Source: Microbulbifer halophilus (GTDB lineage: Bacteria > Pseudomonadota > Gammaproteobacteria > Pseudomonadales > Cellvibrionaceae). Taken from it: a stretch of 32,513 bases of DNA. Within the stretch, counting starts at the first letter, position 1. Every line of letters begins with the position of its first letter. This document shows positions 10,798 to 18,063 of the stretch, in pieces. A program made the position numbers and the translations under genes. The stretch spans positions 5,637 through 38,149 of the forward strand of contig NZ_JAPIVK010000036.1 in assembly GCF_026183675.1 (NCBI RefSeq), written 5' to 3'. The notes below the pieces were generated by a model, which had not been told where the DNA came from, did not search any database, and saw only the letters and a list, made by a program, of their open reading frames with translations.

Positions 10798-10827
10798 AAA
10801 AGCCCCGCCGGAAACGACGGGGCTTTT
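10798..10827 (+). terminator. Terminator downstream of fadD
   Basis: AAAAGCCCCG (10798-10807) pairs with CGGGGCTTTT (10818-10827) around a 10-base loop. The A and T tracts on each side make it usable in both directions. It ends fadD transcription. Confidence 0.85.
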
Positions 10828-10900
10828 CTGCTTCAGGGCAGCCTGTTTTTGCCGGACACCATCGGTACTCGGCAGTTTCCGGCTGCCGTTGTGGCCGCTG

Positions 10901-11014
10901 ATGTGGATCGCCCTGACAACCTTCCGGCGCCAGTGGCATATGGACAGGCAGAAGATGGGTTTTGACGAAAAACGTATGTTTGGGGACGGCTTCGATGTGG
11001 CTATCAGGGCTTGA
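10901..11014 (+). CDS. Doubtful micro-ORF (37 aa) or gene remnant
   Basis: In the gap between fadD and the PsiE-family gene one frame reads from ATG 10901 to TGA 11012-11014. The composition looks protein-like: MWIALTTFRRQWHMDRQKMG and then FDEKRMFGDGFDVAIRA. The frame stays open upstream to at least 10826 without a supported start, and I see no ribosome binding site before the ATG. It could be a very small gene, the tail of a decayed gene, or chance. The rest of the gap holds the repeats and terminator listed separately. Confidence 0.22.
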   Translation: MWIALTTFRRQWHMDRQKMGFDEKRMFGDGFDVAIRA

Positions 11015-11120
11015 GTGGTGCTCACAGGGAGGTGCGACGCAATCTGCGCTATAAATAGTAGATCCCCGAAAGGGCTGAGAGCTGCGGGGCATTCTTTACT
11101 GACAGACCCTGGAGCGGGCG

Positions 11121-11600
11121 ATGGCAGATCGCGACGAACGGCATACATTGATTCACGAGGAGTTGCCCAAAGAGCACGATGATCCCCTGATCCGGGTTCT
11201 GCATCTGGTAATCCGGAACTCTATACGAGTGCTGGCGGTGCTGATGGTGCTGGTGATCGTCTGGGGTGTTGCCGACGTGGTACTGGTGCTGTACCAGCGC
11301 CTGATGACCGAGCCGGCCTTCCTGCTCGATTACAATGACTTATTCGATGTGTTCGGCGCCTTTATGCTGGTGCTGATCGCCATAGAGATCTTCATCAATA
11401 TCCGCCTCTATTTGGGTTCCTATGTGATTCCGATTCAGCTGGTGATGGCCACGGCGTTAATGGCCATCGCGAGGAAGGTGATCGTGATGGATCTCGATGA
11501 TATTTCCCCCCATTATATTTTTGCGATCGCCGCCGTGGTACTGGCCCTCGGTGTCGCTTATTGGCTGGTGGCAAAAAAGGCGCATCGCCAGGATTACTGA
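11121..11600 (+). CDS. PsiE-family phosphate-starvation-type membrane protein
   Basis: The 159-residue protein has a charged N-terminus of about 35 residues and four hydrophobic segments (about 35-58, 70-90, 98-117 and 128-150). The layout and the motif FGAFMLVLIAIEIFINIRLYLG match the PsiE family, named for a phosphate-starvation-inducible E. coli inner-membrane protein of unknown activity. The segment IARKVIVMDLDDISP before the last TM is also typical. GGAG seven bases before ATG 11121 supports the start. A TATAAA at 11050-11055 could be a -10 element, but I see no good -35 or Pho box, so phosphate regulation is not shown by the sequence. Confidence 0.85.
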   Translation: MADRDERHTLIHEELPKEHDDPLIRVLHLVIRNSIRVLAVLMVLVIVWGVADVVLVLYQRLMTEPAFLLDYNDLFDVFGAFMLVLIAIEIFINIRLYLGSYVIPIQLVMATALMAIARKVIVMDLDDISPHYIFAIAAVVLALGVAYWLVAKKAHRQDY

Positions 11601-11712
11601 ATGAGGGCCCTACAAGGGCGGGCAATGTGATGCAGATGAACAAGGGGATATCGCCGCTATCGGGGCCGCTTTTGTGGCAACCTGATATCAGTGCGGCGAT
11701 CCGTTGGGGGAA

Positions 11713-11735
11713 GGGGCGAACGCAAGGTTCGTCCC
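11713..11735. repeat. REP-like hairpin
   Basis: GGGGCGAAC (11713-11721) and GTTCGTCCC (11727-11735) form an imperfect hairpin with a GCAAG loop. The sequence looks like a common dispersed intergenic repeat. It lies in the 180-base gap between the convergent PsiE-family and M28 genes. I found no convincing T-run terminator for the peptidase gene there. Confidence 0.55.
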
Positions 11736-11780
11736 TACAGTAAATTCCTTCCGCAAAAAGAGGAGGGTGGTTTTTCCTTT

Positions 11781-13559
11781 CTAATCTCGGCTGTCGGCAC
11801 TGGCATCGCGGATTGCGCGGAACTCGTTACCTTCATACCAGTTGGGCCAGTCGCGGCTGTTGGCCAGTTGCAGCCCGAGCTGTAGACCCAGTTGCAGGTC
11901 CATGGCCGCACCCTTCAGGTTCCAGTCCGGATCGTACTCGTCGCCCGGCTTGTGGTAGGCGTGGGCGGTGTACTCTTCCAGTTTTTGCTGTGCCCACTCG
12001 CGGCCGTGCTCGAAGCTGTCGCTGCCGGAGTCGAAATAGAGCATCGGCACGCCTTTCTTGGCCAGGCTGAAGTGGTCGGAGCGGTAGAAGTAGCCGCGTT
12101 CCGGATGTTCTTCCGGTGCCAGGTAGCGGCCCTGCTTTTGCGCGGTTTTTTCCAGCAGTTTTTCCAGCTCGCTGTTGCCGTAACCCACCACGATCACGTC
12201 GCGCATCGGGCCCAGCACGCCCATGGCGTCGAAGTTGATGCCGGCTACGGTCTTCTCCAGCGGCACCACCGGGTTGGCGGCGTAGTACTTGGATCCCAGC
12301 AGGCCGGATTCTTCGGCAGTGACGGCAACGAAGACCAGCGAGCGCTTGGGGCGCTCCGGCATTGCCGCGGCCTGGCGCGCCATGGCCAGCAGGCCGGCGG
12401 TGCCGGTGGCGTTGTCGACGGCACCGTTGAAGATATGGTCTTCGCCCGCGGTATTTTCGTTAATACCCAGGTGATCCCAGTGGGCGGTATAGATGACTGC
12501 CTCGTCCGGGTGTTCGGTGCCGGGCAATTTGGCTACCACGTTGCGCGAGTCGGAGGTGCGCAGCTGGTTTTTCAGTTTGACACTGGCGTTCAGGTTCAAG
12601 GGCTTGGCCTTGAAGTCGCGGTTCTTGGCCGCCTCCGTTTCCACAGCCAGATCCAGGCCGGCGGCCTCGAAAATCGCTTTGGCGGAATCATCGGTCATCC
12701 ACGCCTCCACGGCGACGCGGTCGGTATTTTTATCCTCCGCGGCCAGGCTGATCTGGGTGCCGGACCAGCTGCCGCTGACCACTTCCCACGGATAGCCGGC
12801 GGCGCCGGTCTCGTGGATGACGATGGCGCCGTCGGCGCCCTGGCGGGCCGCTTCCACGAATTTATAGCTCCAGCGGCCGTAGTAGGTCATGGCGTTGCCG
12901 TTGAACAGGTTTTCGTCCTGGGTGGCGTAGCCCGGGTCATTGACCAGGATCACGGCGGTTTTACCGCTCATGTCCAGGCCCGCGTAGTCGTTCCAGTCGT
13001 TCTCCGGCGCGACGATACCGTAGCCGACGAACACCAGTTCGCTCTCCTCCAGTACGGACGATTCGGTCTGGCGCTGGGTGAAGGCGACCATATCGGTCAG
13101 CGGTTGCAATTCCCTGTCGAAATTGTCGCCGCTGATTTCCATGGGCGTGGATTCGATCTGCATCTCCACCACCGGCACCTGCTGGAACCAGCTGGGGTTG
13201 CCGTCGGCGTCGGTGGCGCCGGGTTCCAGGCCCAGCTCCTCGAACTGGTCCGCCAGGTAGTTGACGGTTTTCTCTTCGCCCTCTGTGGCCGGCGCGCGGC
13301 CCTCGTAGGCGTCGGAGGCAAGGATTTTTACGTACTTATGCAGGTCGGCGGCCATGGTGTCCACCTGGGCCTGTTCGGTGTCGCTCAATTGCGGTTTGCC
13401 GGCCGGGGCGGCGCTTTCGTTCTGCACTGGCTGCTGTTCGGCCTGCGGCGCGGTTTCTGCGGTGGTTTCGGTATTGGGGGTTTCCTTGCCGCAGGCGGCC
13501 AAGGCGCCGCTGACGGCGACAACCAGGCCGAGGCGGCGCCAGGGGGTCGGTATTTGCAT
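11781..13559 (-). CDS. M28-family metallopeptidase, lipoprotein
   Basis: Predicted exported di-zinc aminopeptidase. The 592-residue precursor has a lipoprotein signal peptide with lipobox LAAC (Cys23) followed by a Gln/Glu/Thr-rich linker to about residue 55. A PA-type insertion domain (about 150-310, around MSGKTAVILVNDPGY and GADGAIVIHETGAAGYPW) precedes the catalytic domain. The M28 metal-ligand and catalytic set is present in order: AHWDHLG, NGAVDNATGTAGLL, TAEESGLLGSKYY, INFDAMG and the last His in AYHKPGDEYD. The ATG has GGGAAG six bases upstream. It probably trims peptides in the periplasm or at the outer surface. The M14 carboxypeptidase gene lies 217 bases upstream on the same strand; cotranscription is uncertain because hairpins lie between them. 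Confidence 0.95.
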   Translation of the reverse strand: MQIPTPWRRLGLVVAVSGALAACGKETPNTETTAETAPQAEQQPVQNESAAPAGKPQLSDTEQAQVDTMAADLHKYVKILASDAYEGRAPATEGEEKTVNYLADQFEELGLEPGATDADGNPSWFQQVPVVEMQIESTPMEISGDNFDRELQPLTDMVAFTQRQTESSVLEESELVFVGYGIVAPENDWNDYAGLDMSGKTAVILVNDPGYATQDENLFNGNAMTYYGRWSYKFVEAARQGADGAIVIHETGAAGYPWEVVSGSWSGTQISLAAEDKNTDRVAVEAWMTDDSAKAIFEAAGLDLAVETEAAKNRDFKAKPLNLNASVKLKNQLRTSDSRNVVAKLPGTEHPDEAVIYTAHWDHLGINENTAGEDHIFNGAVDNATGTAGLLAMARQAAAMPERPKRSLVFVAVTAEESGLLGSKYYAANPVVPLEKTVAGINFDAMGVLGPMRDVIVVGYGNSELEKLLEKTAQKQGRYLAPEEHPERGYFYRSDHFSLAKKGVPMLYFDSGSDSFEHGREWAQQKLEEYTAHAYHKPGDEYDPDWNLKGAAMDLQLGLQLGLQLANSRDWPNWYEGNEFRAIRDASADSRD

Positions 13560-13637
13560 GGTTTCTTCCCGTGAGTCTTATTCCGAGCGAAATAAGGTAG
13601 CAAAAAAGCGCGCCGGTGACCGAGATATTCTGTGCTG

Positions 13638-13663
13638 AAATTTCCCGTTTGCGCAGGAAATTT
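13638..13663. promoter_or_regulatory. Inverted repeat upstream of the M28 gene
   Basis: AAATTTCC (13638-13645) and GGAAATTT (13656-13663) are perfect arms around a 10-base spacer, about 80 bases before the M28 start. The arm length and AT-rich core suit a regulator site. No known box is matched, so the role is open. Confidence 0.3.
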
Positions 13664-13714
13664 TAATCGGCAGGGGGGGGAAGCTGTGGCGCGGGCGAGG
13701 GGCTGTTGCGGGAG

Positions 13715-13752
13715 GCCTGCCTTGCAGGCGATTGGCGGGCCTGTCGGCCCGC
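13715..13752. repeat. Tandem hairpins 3' of the M14 gene
   Basis: GCCTGC-CTT-GCAGGC (13715-13729) and GCGGGCC-TGTC-GGCCCGC (13735-13752) stand side by side just after the M14 stop on the minus strand. There is no T-run, so they are REP-like or weak stops rather than a classical terminator. Confidence 0.55.
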
Positions 13753-13776
13753 TTGTCGAACTGGCGCTCTCCTTTC

Positions 13777-14898
13777 TCAGAGGCTTTTCAACGTCTCCCG
13801 GATCGGGAAGAAAATATCCCGCGCCAGCTGCCGGCAGCGATCCGGCGACCAGCCCTCGATCGGGTCTGGCAGGTTGTCGTTGTCCTTGAACGGCATCTCC
13901 AGGGTCAGCGCCAGGGTGCGGAACTGGTGGCCACACCAGTTGGTGCCCACGGTCATGTTGGCTTCGCCGGGTTTGTCCAGATCGTAGCCACGCTCGGTCT
14001 GGAAGTCCGGGCTGGCGGCAACGAAGGCGCGCTTGAAGGTGTCCTCCAGTTTTGCGTGGCGCTCGTCGTAGCCGGGAACTCCCTCGCAGGCGGCGACGAA
14101 ATTGAACGGCAGCGCCTCGTCGCCGTGAATGTCGAGGAAGATATCGCCTCCCAGCTCGAGCATCTTTTCGCGCACCAGGTAGACTTCGGGGCTGCGCTCC
14201 ATGCTCGGTTCCTGCCATTCGCGGTTGAGGTTGGCGCCGGCCGCATTGGTGCGCAAGTGACCGCGGACGCTGCCGTCCGGGTTCATGTTCGGCACGATAT
14301 GGAAAACGGTATCGGCGAGCAGCGCCCGCGCGGATGCGTTGGCTTCGTCGAGCAGGGCCTCGAGAAAGCCCTCTACAAACCACTCCGCCATGGTTTCGCC
14401 CGGGTGCTGGCGCGCGATCATCCAGACACGGTGTTTCGCCGCAGCTGCGTCGCCGACCGTCAGCAGGCTCATATCGCGGCCGTCGAGGGTCTTGCCCAGG
14501 GTTTCCAGCTGGACGCGCTCGTCGAGCTGGGCCCAGGCCAGCAGATCCAGATGGCGCTCCCAGGAGAAGGGGGCGAAGTAGGCGAGGTAGATGGCGGGCC
14601 TTTCCAGCTCCACGGCGAAGTCCAGGCTGTTGCCGTCGTACTCCGCATCCACGCGGAACCAGTTGTGGCGATCGTAGGAGGCGCAGACGCGGTAGTTTTC
14701 CCAGCCTTCCGGGTAGGCCGCCTTGCCGGCGTTGGCGATGCGCAGCGGATAACTCTTGCCCACTTCGCCCTCCAGGCGGAAATGGAACCACTGGTAGAAA
14801 TCGGAATTGTTGTCCCGGCGGATGGTCAGTTCCACCGGGTTGCTGTCGGCGTTGGCGACTTCGATATTGCCGCTGTCAAAATCGCTGGTGATATACAT
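13777..14898 (-). CDS. M14-family zinc carboxypeptidase, cytosolic (Nna1-like) type
   Basis: The 373-residue protein lacks a signal peptide. It has the two-part layout of bacterial cytosolic-carboxypeptidase-like M14 enzymes: an N-terminal beta-sandwich domain (about 1-120) and a catalytic domain. The zinc ligands are His165 and Glu168 in RQHPGETMAEW, and His258 in DIHGDE. The substrate-binding NPDG...NLNREW segment (206-228) is intact, and Glu334 in LEMPFKDN fits the catalytic Glu. GGAG lies seven bases before the ATG. Eukaryotic relatives remove C-terminal glutamates, but the bacterial substrate is unknown. The gene stands 126 bases downstream of a strong terminator, so it should have its own promoter. 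Confidence 0.93.
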   Translation of the reverse strand: MYITSDFDSGNIEVANADSNPVELTIRRDNNSDFYQWFHFRLEGEVGKSYPLRIANAGKAAYPEGWENYRVCASYDRHNWFRVDAEYDGNSLDFAVELERPAIYLAYFAPFSWERHLDLLAWAQLDERVQLETLGKTLDGRDMSLLTVGDAAAAKHRVWMIARQHPGETMAEWFVEGFLEALLDEANASARALLADTVFHIVPNMNPDGSVRGHLRTNAAGANLNREWQEPSMERSPEVYLVREKMLELGGDIFLDIHGDEALPFNFVAACEGVPGYDERHAKLEDTFKRAFVAASPDFQTERGYDLDKPGEANMTVGTNWCGHQFRTLALTLEMPFKDNDNLPDPIEGWSPDRCRQLARDIFFPIRETLKSL

Positions 14899-15023
14899 TC
14901 AATGGCTCCAGTCATCGATCGGGGACAGTGGCCGGCGAATAGCGGTCGGGCATCGACCATCGGCCACTCAGACTGTGCGAAGGATACAGGGGAAGAGGAT
15001 GGACGGGAAATTCCGGCGCCCAT

Positions 15024-15058
15024 AAAAAAGCACGGTATCCGGAAGGATACCGTGCTTT
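15024..15058 (-). terminator. Strong Rho-independent terminator, minus orientation
   Basis: A perfect 14-base stem, AAAGCACGGTATCC (15027-15040) and its complement at 15045-15058, closes a four-base loop. On the minus strand the stem is followed by a run of six Ts (A-run at 15024-15029 on the plus strand). It lies 257 bases after the YSC84-like stop and 126 bases before the M14 start. Confidence 0.92.
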
Positions 15059-15220
15059 AGCCATTCCATGGCGGCATCTGCTGCGGCTACTGCTCCCTGG
15101 AATTTCCGGTGTCCGACCCCTGGCGACTGCTCACTGCCCGGTCCGATCACACGTGCGTTGGAACGCACCCTCAGAAATTGTGTACTGCTCCCTGACATCT
15201 CGCAGCCGATGCTGACTAAA
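15024..15220 (-). ncRNA. Candidate small RNA or long 3' UTR ending in a terminator
   Basis: Read on the minus strand, this gene-free stretch contains three copies of CAG(G/T)GAGCAGT: complements at 15183-15194 and 15088-15099, and a variant at about 15125-15136. The first two share an exact 12-base repeat. It also has a perfect hairpin (GTGCGTT/AACGCAC, 15153-15168), about seven GGA trinucleotides, an ATTCCA/TGGAAT closing stem, and a strong terminator at the end. No convincing protein frame fits; the frame through it runs across the terminator. Repeated GGA in an RNA with a terminator recalls CsrA/RsmA-binding sRNAs, but no GacA-type upstream box was found. It could simply be the 3' UTR of the YSC84-like gene. 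The rest of the 14899-15314 gap shows nothing else. Confidence 0.3.
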
Positions 15221-15314
15221 GTTTAGGCATTCAATGCGGGGTTTTGGGGACTGCAAAACAGGTTGGCGTCCGATTGGCCAAGTTTTGTTCGGCTCAGGCC
15301 GGCAGAAACCCCGA

Positions 15315-15896
15315 TCAGTCGTAATTCAGCTCCTTGTCTTTCCAGAATTTGGTGCCCTTGAGAGTGGCCTGCAGGACGATGCCGCTTTCGGTGAGCTGGT
15401 AGACGCGCATGCCGTCCAGCGCCACTTCGGTGCCCACGGCGGCGCCCTTGTCCTGTGCCTTCGCGGCGGCCTCCGCCTGTCCACCGAAGGACCAGCCCCG
15501 GTTGACGAAACGCTGCATGACTTCCGGCGAATCGAACAGGAACAGGGCCCGGAAATCCTTGACGCCGAGGCCGGGACCGAGGCCCAGCCCGCCCATTCTC
15601 ATATAGGTGCGTTCGCCGGTATCGTTGTCCACCGCCACACCGTAGCCGACGGAAGCGCTGGCCAGCAGTACGCTGACATTGACGTTGCTGAACACCGCGT
15701 AGCCGGGCGCCTCGGCCAGCTCTTCGCTGAAATCCGGAATACGCTGGTAGAGCTCTGTGCGCACCTCCCGCTCCGTGCGATCGATATAGTCGCGTTTGTC
15801 GATTCCCGTCTGGCCGGGGGCCACGCAGCCGGTGGCCAGCAGGGTGGCGATGAAGAGCCCGCAGAATACGGCGAGGCGCTTGGCGGTAGGTGGCAT
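15315..15896 (-). CDS. YSC84/SYLF-domain lipoprotein
   Basis: The 193-residue protein has a signal peptide with lipobox ATGC (Cys24), so it is probably membrane-anchored on the periplasmic side. The mature part matches the YSC84 (SYLF) domain: PGYAVFSNVNVSVLLASASVGYGVAVD, then the glycine-rich MGGLGLGPGLGVKDFRALFLFDSPEVMQRFVNRGWSFG region and AAAKAQDKGAAVG. SYLF proteins bind lipids in eukaryotes; the bacterial role is not established. It is divergent from the next lipoprotein gene at 16084, with 187 bases between them that must hold both promoters. I see no clear boxes in that interval. The transcript probably runs to the terminator near 15024. Confidence 0.88.
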   Translation of the reverse strand: MPPTAKRLAVFCGLFIATLLATGCVAPGQTGIDKRDYIDRTEREVRTELYQRIPDFSEELAEAPGYAVFSNVNVSVLLASASVGYGVAVDNDTGERTYMRMGGLGLGPGLGVKDFRALFLFDSPEVMQRFVNRGWSFGGQAEAAAKAQDKGAAVGTEVALDGMRVYQLTESGIVLQATLKGTKFWKDKELNYD

Positions 15897-16083
15897 GCTG
15901 TTCTCCGTGGATGGAACCCGATACAGCCATTAAACCAGAGCGGCGCGGAAGGCTCGACCAGTAGTTGCCAGCTTTGCGATCTGGGCCACAGAAGACGTAT
16001 ACGGCGCCACTTCCGGTGCCGCCCGGCTTTCGGTAAGCTTGGCGGTCTGTCACAGAGCCAACTACCGGGAATCGAGAAGAACC

Positions 16084-16557
16084 ATGAACAGATCTGTAAA
16101 GCGCGGCGTCGCCGCCAGCTGCCTGCTCGTACTGATGATGAACCTGACCGCCTGCGGCTACTTCCTCTATCCCGAGCGCAAGGGCCAGACCGGCGGCCGG
16201 GTGGATCCGGCGGTGGTGGTGCTCGACGGCGCCGCGCTGCTGTTCGGTATCCTGCCGGGCCTCGTCGCCTTCGCGGTGGACTTTACCAACGGCACCATCT
16301 ACCTGCCGTCCGGCGGCTCCTCCGCCGTCGACCGCCACCTGGGCGCGGTGGATACCGACGCGTCGGAAAAGGTGGTGGACCAGAATGGCCAGGTGTGGCT
16401 GAAGATGCCGATCGACGAACTCTCCGATCAGCGCGGACAACTGGGGCAGCTGGGTGAGGCCCTGTCCGACGGCCAGCTCGCGTCCCAGGATATCGTCTGG
16501 GTCGAGGACCTGGCCGCGCTGCGCGCCGCGACCGCACGCAATACCGCGTCTCTGTAG
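16084..16557 (+). CDS. Small lipoprotein, YceK/YidQ-like in appearance
   Basis: The 157-residue precursor has a basic N-terminus, a hydrophobic segment and lipobox LTAC (Cys24). It continues GYFLYPERKGQTGGRVDPAV and a hydrophobic LDGAALLFGILPGLVAFAVDFTNG stretch ending IYLP. This G.(L/F)xPERxGQ...R(V/I)DP..(V/A)VLDG pattern is shared by small uncharacterised lipoproteins of pseudomonads and relatives; I am recalling that from memory. The C-terminal half is polar and acidic. GAGAAG precedes ATG 16084 closely; the frame open back to 16039 is not needed. It is divergent from the YSC84-like gene. Function is unknown. Confidence 0.82.
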   Translation: MNRSVKRGVAASCLLVLMMNLTACGYFLYPERKGQTGGRVDPAVVVLDGAALLFGILPGLVAFAVDFTNGTIYLPSGGSSAVDRHLGAVDTDASEKVVDQNGQVWLKMPIDELSDQRGQLGQLGEALSDGQLASQDIVWVEDLAALRAATARNTASL

Positions 16558-16870
16558 TCGCCGGGCCGCGGCGGCTTGGCTGCCGCGGCTGCGAACCGCC
16601 GGTTGCGTAAAAGAACAAGAAGCGCCGGACCCATCGCGAATCCCGGCGGATCGCCGCTATGCCCGGCGCGGCGAGGAGTTGCCCCTGCCGTACACGCAGC
16701 CGCCGGATGTGGTGTGGTGCGTATGGGGTTGAAGCGGCCGGATACCAGCCACTGGATCCGGTCCTGGAGGCCCCTCTGTCCGCCTCACTGATTTCCCCAC
16801 CCATCAGCGTCGGAGCCCGCCTGCAGGCTCTCCCGCGGCAGTGTGGTGGCGTAGGGCTGCAAGCGGGCCC
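16558..16870. other. 313-base gap without a supported gene
   Basis: The interval between two convergent genes has a GC-rich inverted repeat near 16567-16590 (CCGCGGC and GCCGCGG) without a T-run. Several short open frames exist because of the high GC content, but none has a ribosome binding site or recognisable product. I see nothing else in it. Confidence 0.6.
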
Positions 16871-17875
16871 TCAGGAGGCGACTTTATCCGACCGGCTGCG
16901 GTAGGCCCGGGGCGAGACGCCGGTCCAGCGCCGGAAGGCCTTGCCGAAGGCGCTCTCGTCGCAGTAGCCGAGGGCGGCGGCGATTTCGGCGTTGTTCTGG
17001 TGACCCCGGCGCAGCCACTGGCGGGCGTAGTGGCTGCGCACCTGGTCCTGGATGGTGCGGAAGTTGGCGTTTTCCTCCAACAGCTTGCGGCCCAGGTGGC
17101 GCGGGCTGATACAGAGTCGACTGGCCACCTGCTCGCGGGTCAGTTGCGGCTCCTGCTGCAACAGGTGCGATACCTGCAGTTGCAGGCTCTTGTGGGTCAG
17201 CGCGCGCAGCAGGGCGTCGGCCTCCGGTTTCAGGCGCGCCATCACCTGCTGGTCGGCGGCCACCAGCGGCATTTCCAGGTCCTGCGGGCGCAGGCGGATT
17301 GCCGATACCGGCGCGTTGAACTGTACCGGCGTCTGCAATAGCTGCTGGTACTGCTGTTGGATCGCCAGCGACGGTGCCGGATAGGCCAGTTGCACACTCT
17401 GGGCGCGGAAGGGATGGCCGGTCATACTGCGGATCTGGGTCAGGCAGGTGGACAGCACCGTTTCCACCCGCAGTCGCGCGCAGCGCAGGAAGTTGGGCTG
17501 GTAGCAGAGGTCCACATGGTGGGCGCCGCGGCGCAGCTCGAACTGACCGCCTTCGCCCACCAGCGGGTGGTAGATCAGCAGCTGTTCCATGGCCTCGCCC
17601 AGGGTTTTCTGTGTCATCAGCAGGTAGCCCACCAGTCCCATCTGGCTGCTGTGCATGGCCCGGCCGAGTTTGACCCCCAGCAGCGGGTCCGGGTAGGTCT
17701 CCTCCAGCGCCAGCCACAGCTGTTCCTGTACGCCCATGGGCACCCGCCGGGATTCGTCGATCCCGGACAAAACCTTGCGCGCAATATCGGGAACTTTCAG
17801 TCCGAGGCTGTCCAGTGCCGCGGAAATAGCCCGGGTATAGTTCAGGGTAACGCTTCTGCAGTCCGCGGTTTTCAC
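16871..17875 (-). CDS. AraC-family regulator, VirS/OruR-type
   Basis: The 334-residue protein has an N-terminal arabinose-binding-like effector domain (about 20-205, including MGLVGYLLMTQKTLGEAMEQ) and a C-terminal AraC double helix-turn-helix (about 240-330). The DNA-binding parts are REQVASRLCISPRHLGRKL and IAAALGYCDESAFGKAFRRWTG, ending SPRAYR. It is transcribed away from the monooxygenase operon, with 188 bases between the starts, the classic layout of a local activator. In Mycobacterium tuberculosis the AraC regulator VirS sits divergent from the flavin monooxygenase gene mymA in the same way (established knowledge). Here control of the operon is an inference from position. Confidence 0.93.
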   Translation of the reverse strand: MKTADCRSVTLNYTRAISAALDSLGLKVPDIARKVLSGIDESRRVPMGVQEQLWLALEETYPDPLLGVKLGRAMHSSQMGLVGYLLMTQKTLGEAMEQLLIYHPLVGEGGQFELRRGAHHVDLCYQPNFLRCARLRVETVLSTCLTQIRSMTGHPFRAQSVQLAYPAPSLAIQQQYQQLLQTPVQFNAPVSAIRLRPQDLEMPLVAADQQVMARLKPEADALLRALTHKSLQLQVSHLLQQEPQLTREQVASRLCISPRHLGRKLLEENANFRTIQDQVRSHYARQWLRRGHQNNAEIAAALGYCDESAFGKAFRRWTGVSPRAYRSRSDKVAS

Positions 17876-17918
17876 AATCTATGTCCGTAATTAACCACCG
17901 TTTGCCCGATTATGACGA

Positions 17919-17954
17919 TCTGCCGCTGGCTTGTCACGGTATATTGGCGGCAGA
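17919..17954. promoter_or_regulatory. Inverted repeat between the AraC and monooxygenase genes
   Basis: TCTGCCGC (17919-17926) and GCGGCAGA (17947-17954) are perfect arms around 20 bases. A second short repeat, CTGAAT/ATTCAG, lies just after at 17954-17970. Both are in the 188-base divergent region, about 45 bases from the regulator start and 110 from the operon start, which suits an AraC operator. No -10/-35 pair stands out. Confidence 0.4.
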
Positions 17955-18063
17955 CTGAATCGGATATTCAGGTTTCGAAATATCAGGAGTCTGTAGAAGG
18001 CACTGTGTCGCGGTTCCCTGCTCAAAAATTGAGCTGAATGGCGTAACGATCGGGAGAACAACA

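Noticed and set aside
10690..11148. 152-residue minus-strand frame between fadD and the PsiE-family gene
   Set aside because: Runs through a REP-like repeat and a terminator; Ser/Pro-rich composition without motif.
11892..13574. 560-residue plus-strand frame over the M28 gene
   Set aside because: Glycine/valine-rich shadow of the peptidase; no recognisable domain.
15024..15115. Resemblance to the 4.5S SRP RNA core (GGGAGCAG and GCAGATG words)
   Set aside because: The diagnostic symmetric and asymmetric loop sequence of SRP RNA is not present and the pairing does not fit.
14968..15198. 76-residue minus-strand frame through the 15024 terminator
   Set aside because: It reads across a perfect terminator stem and its T-run and has no ribosome binding site or family.
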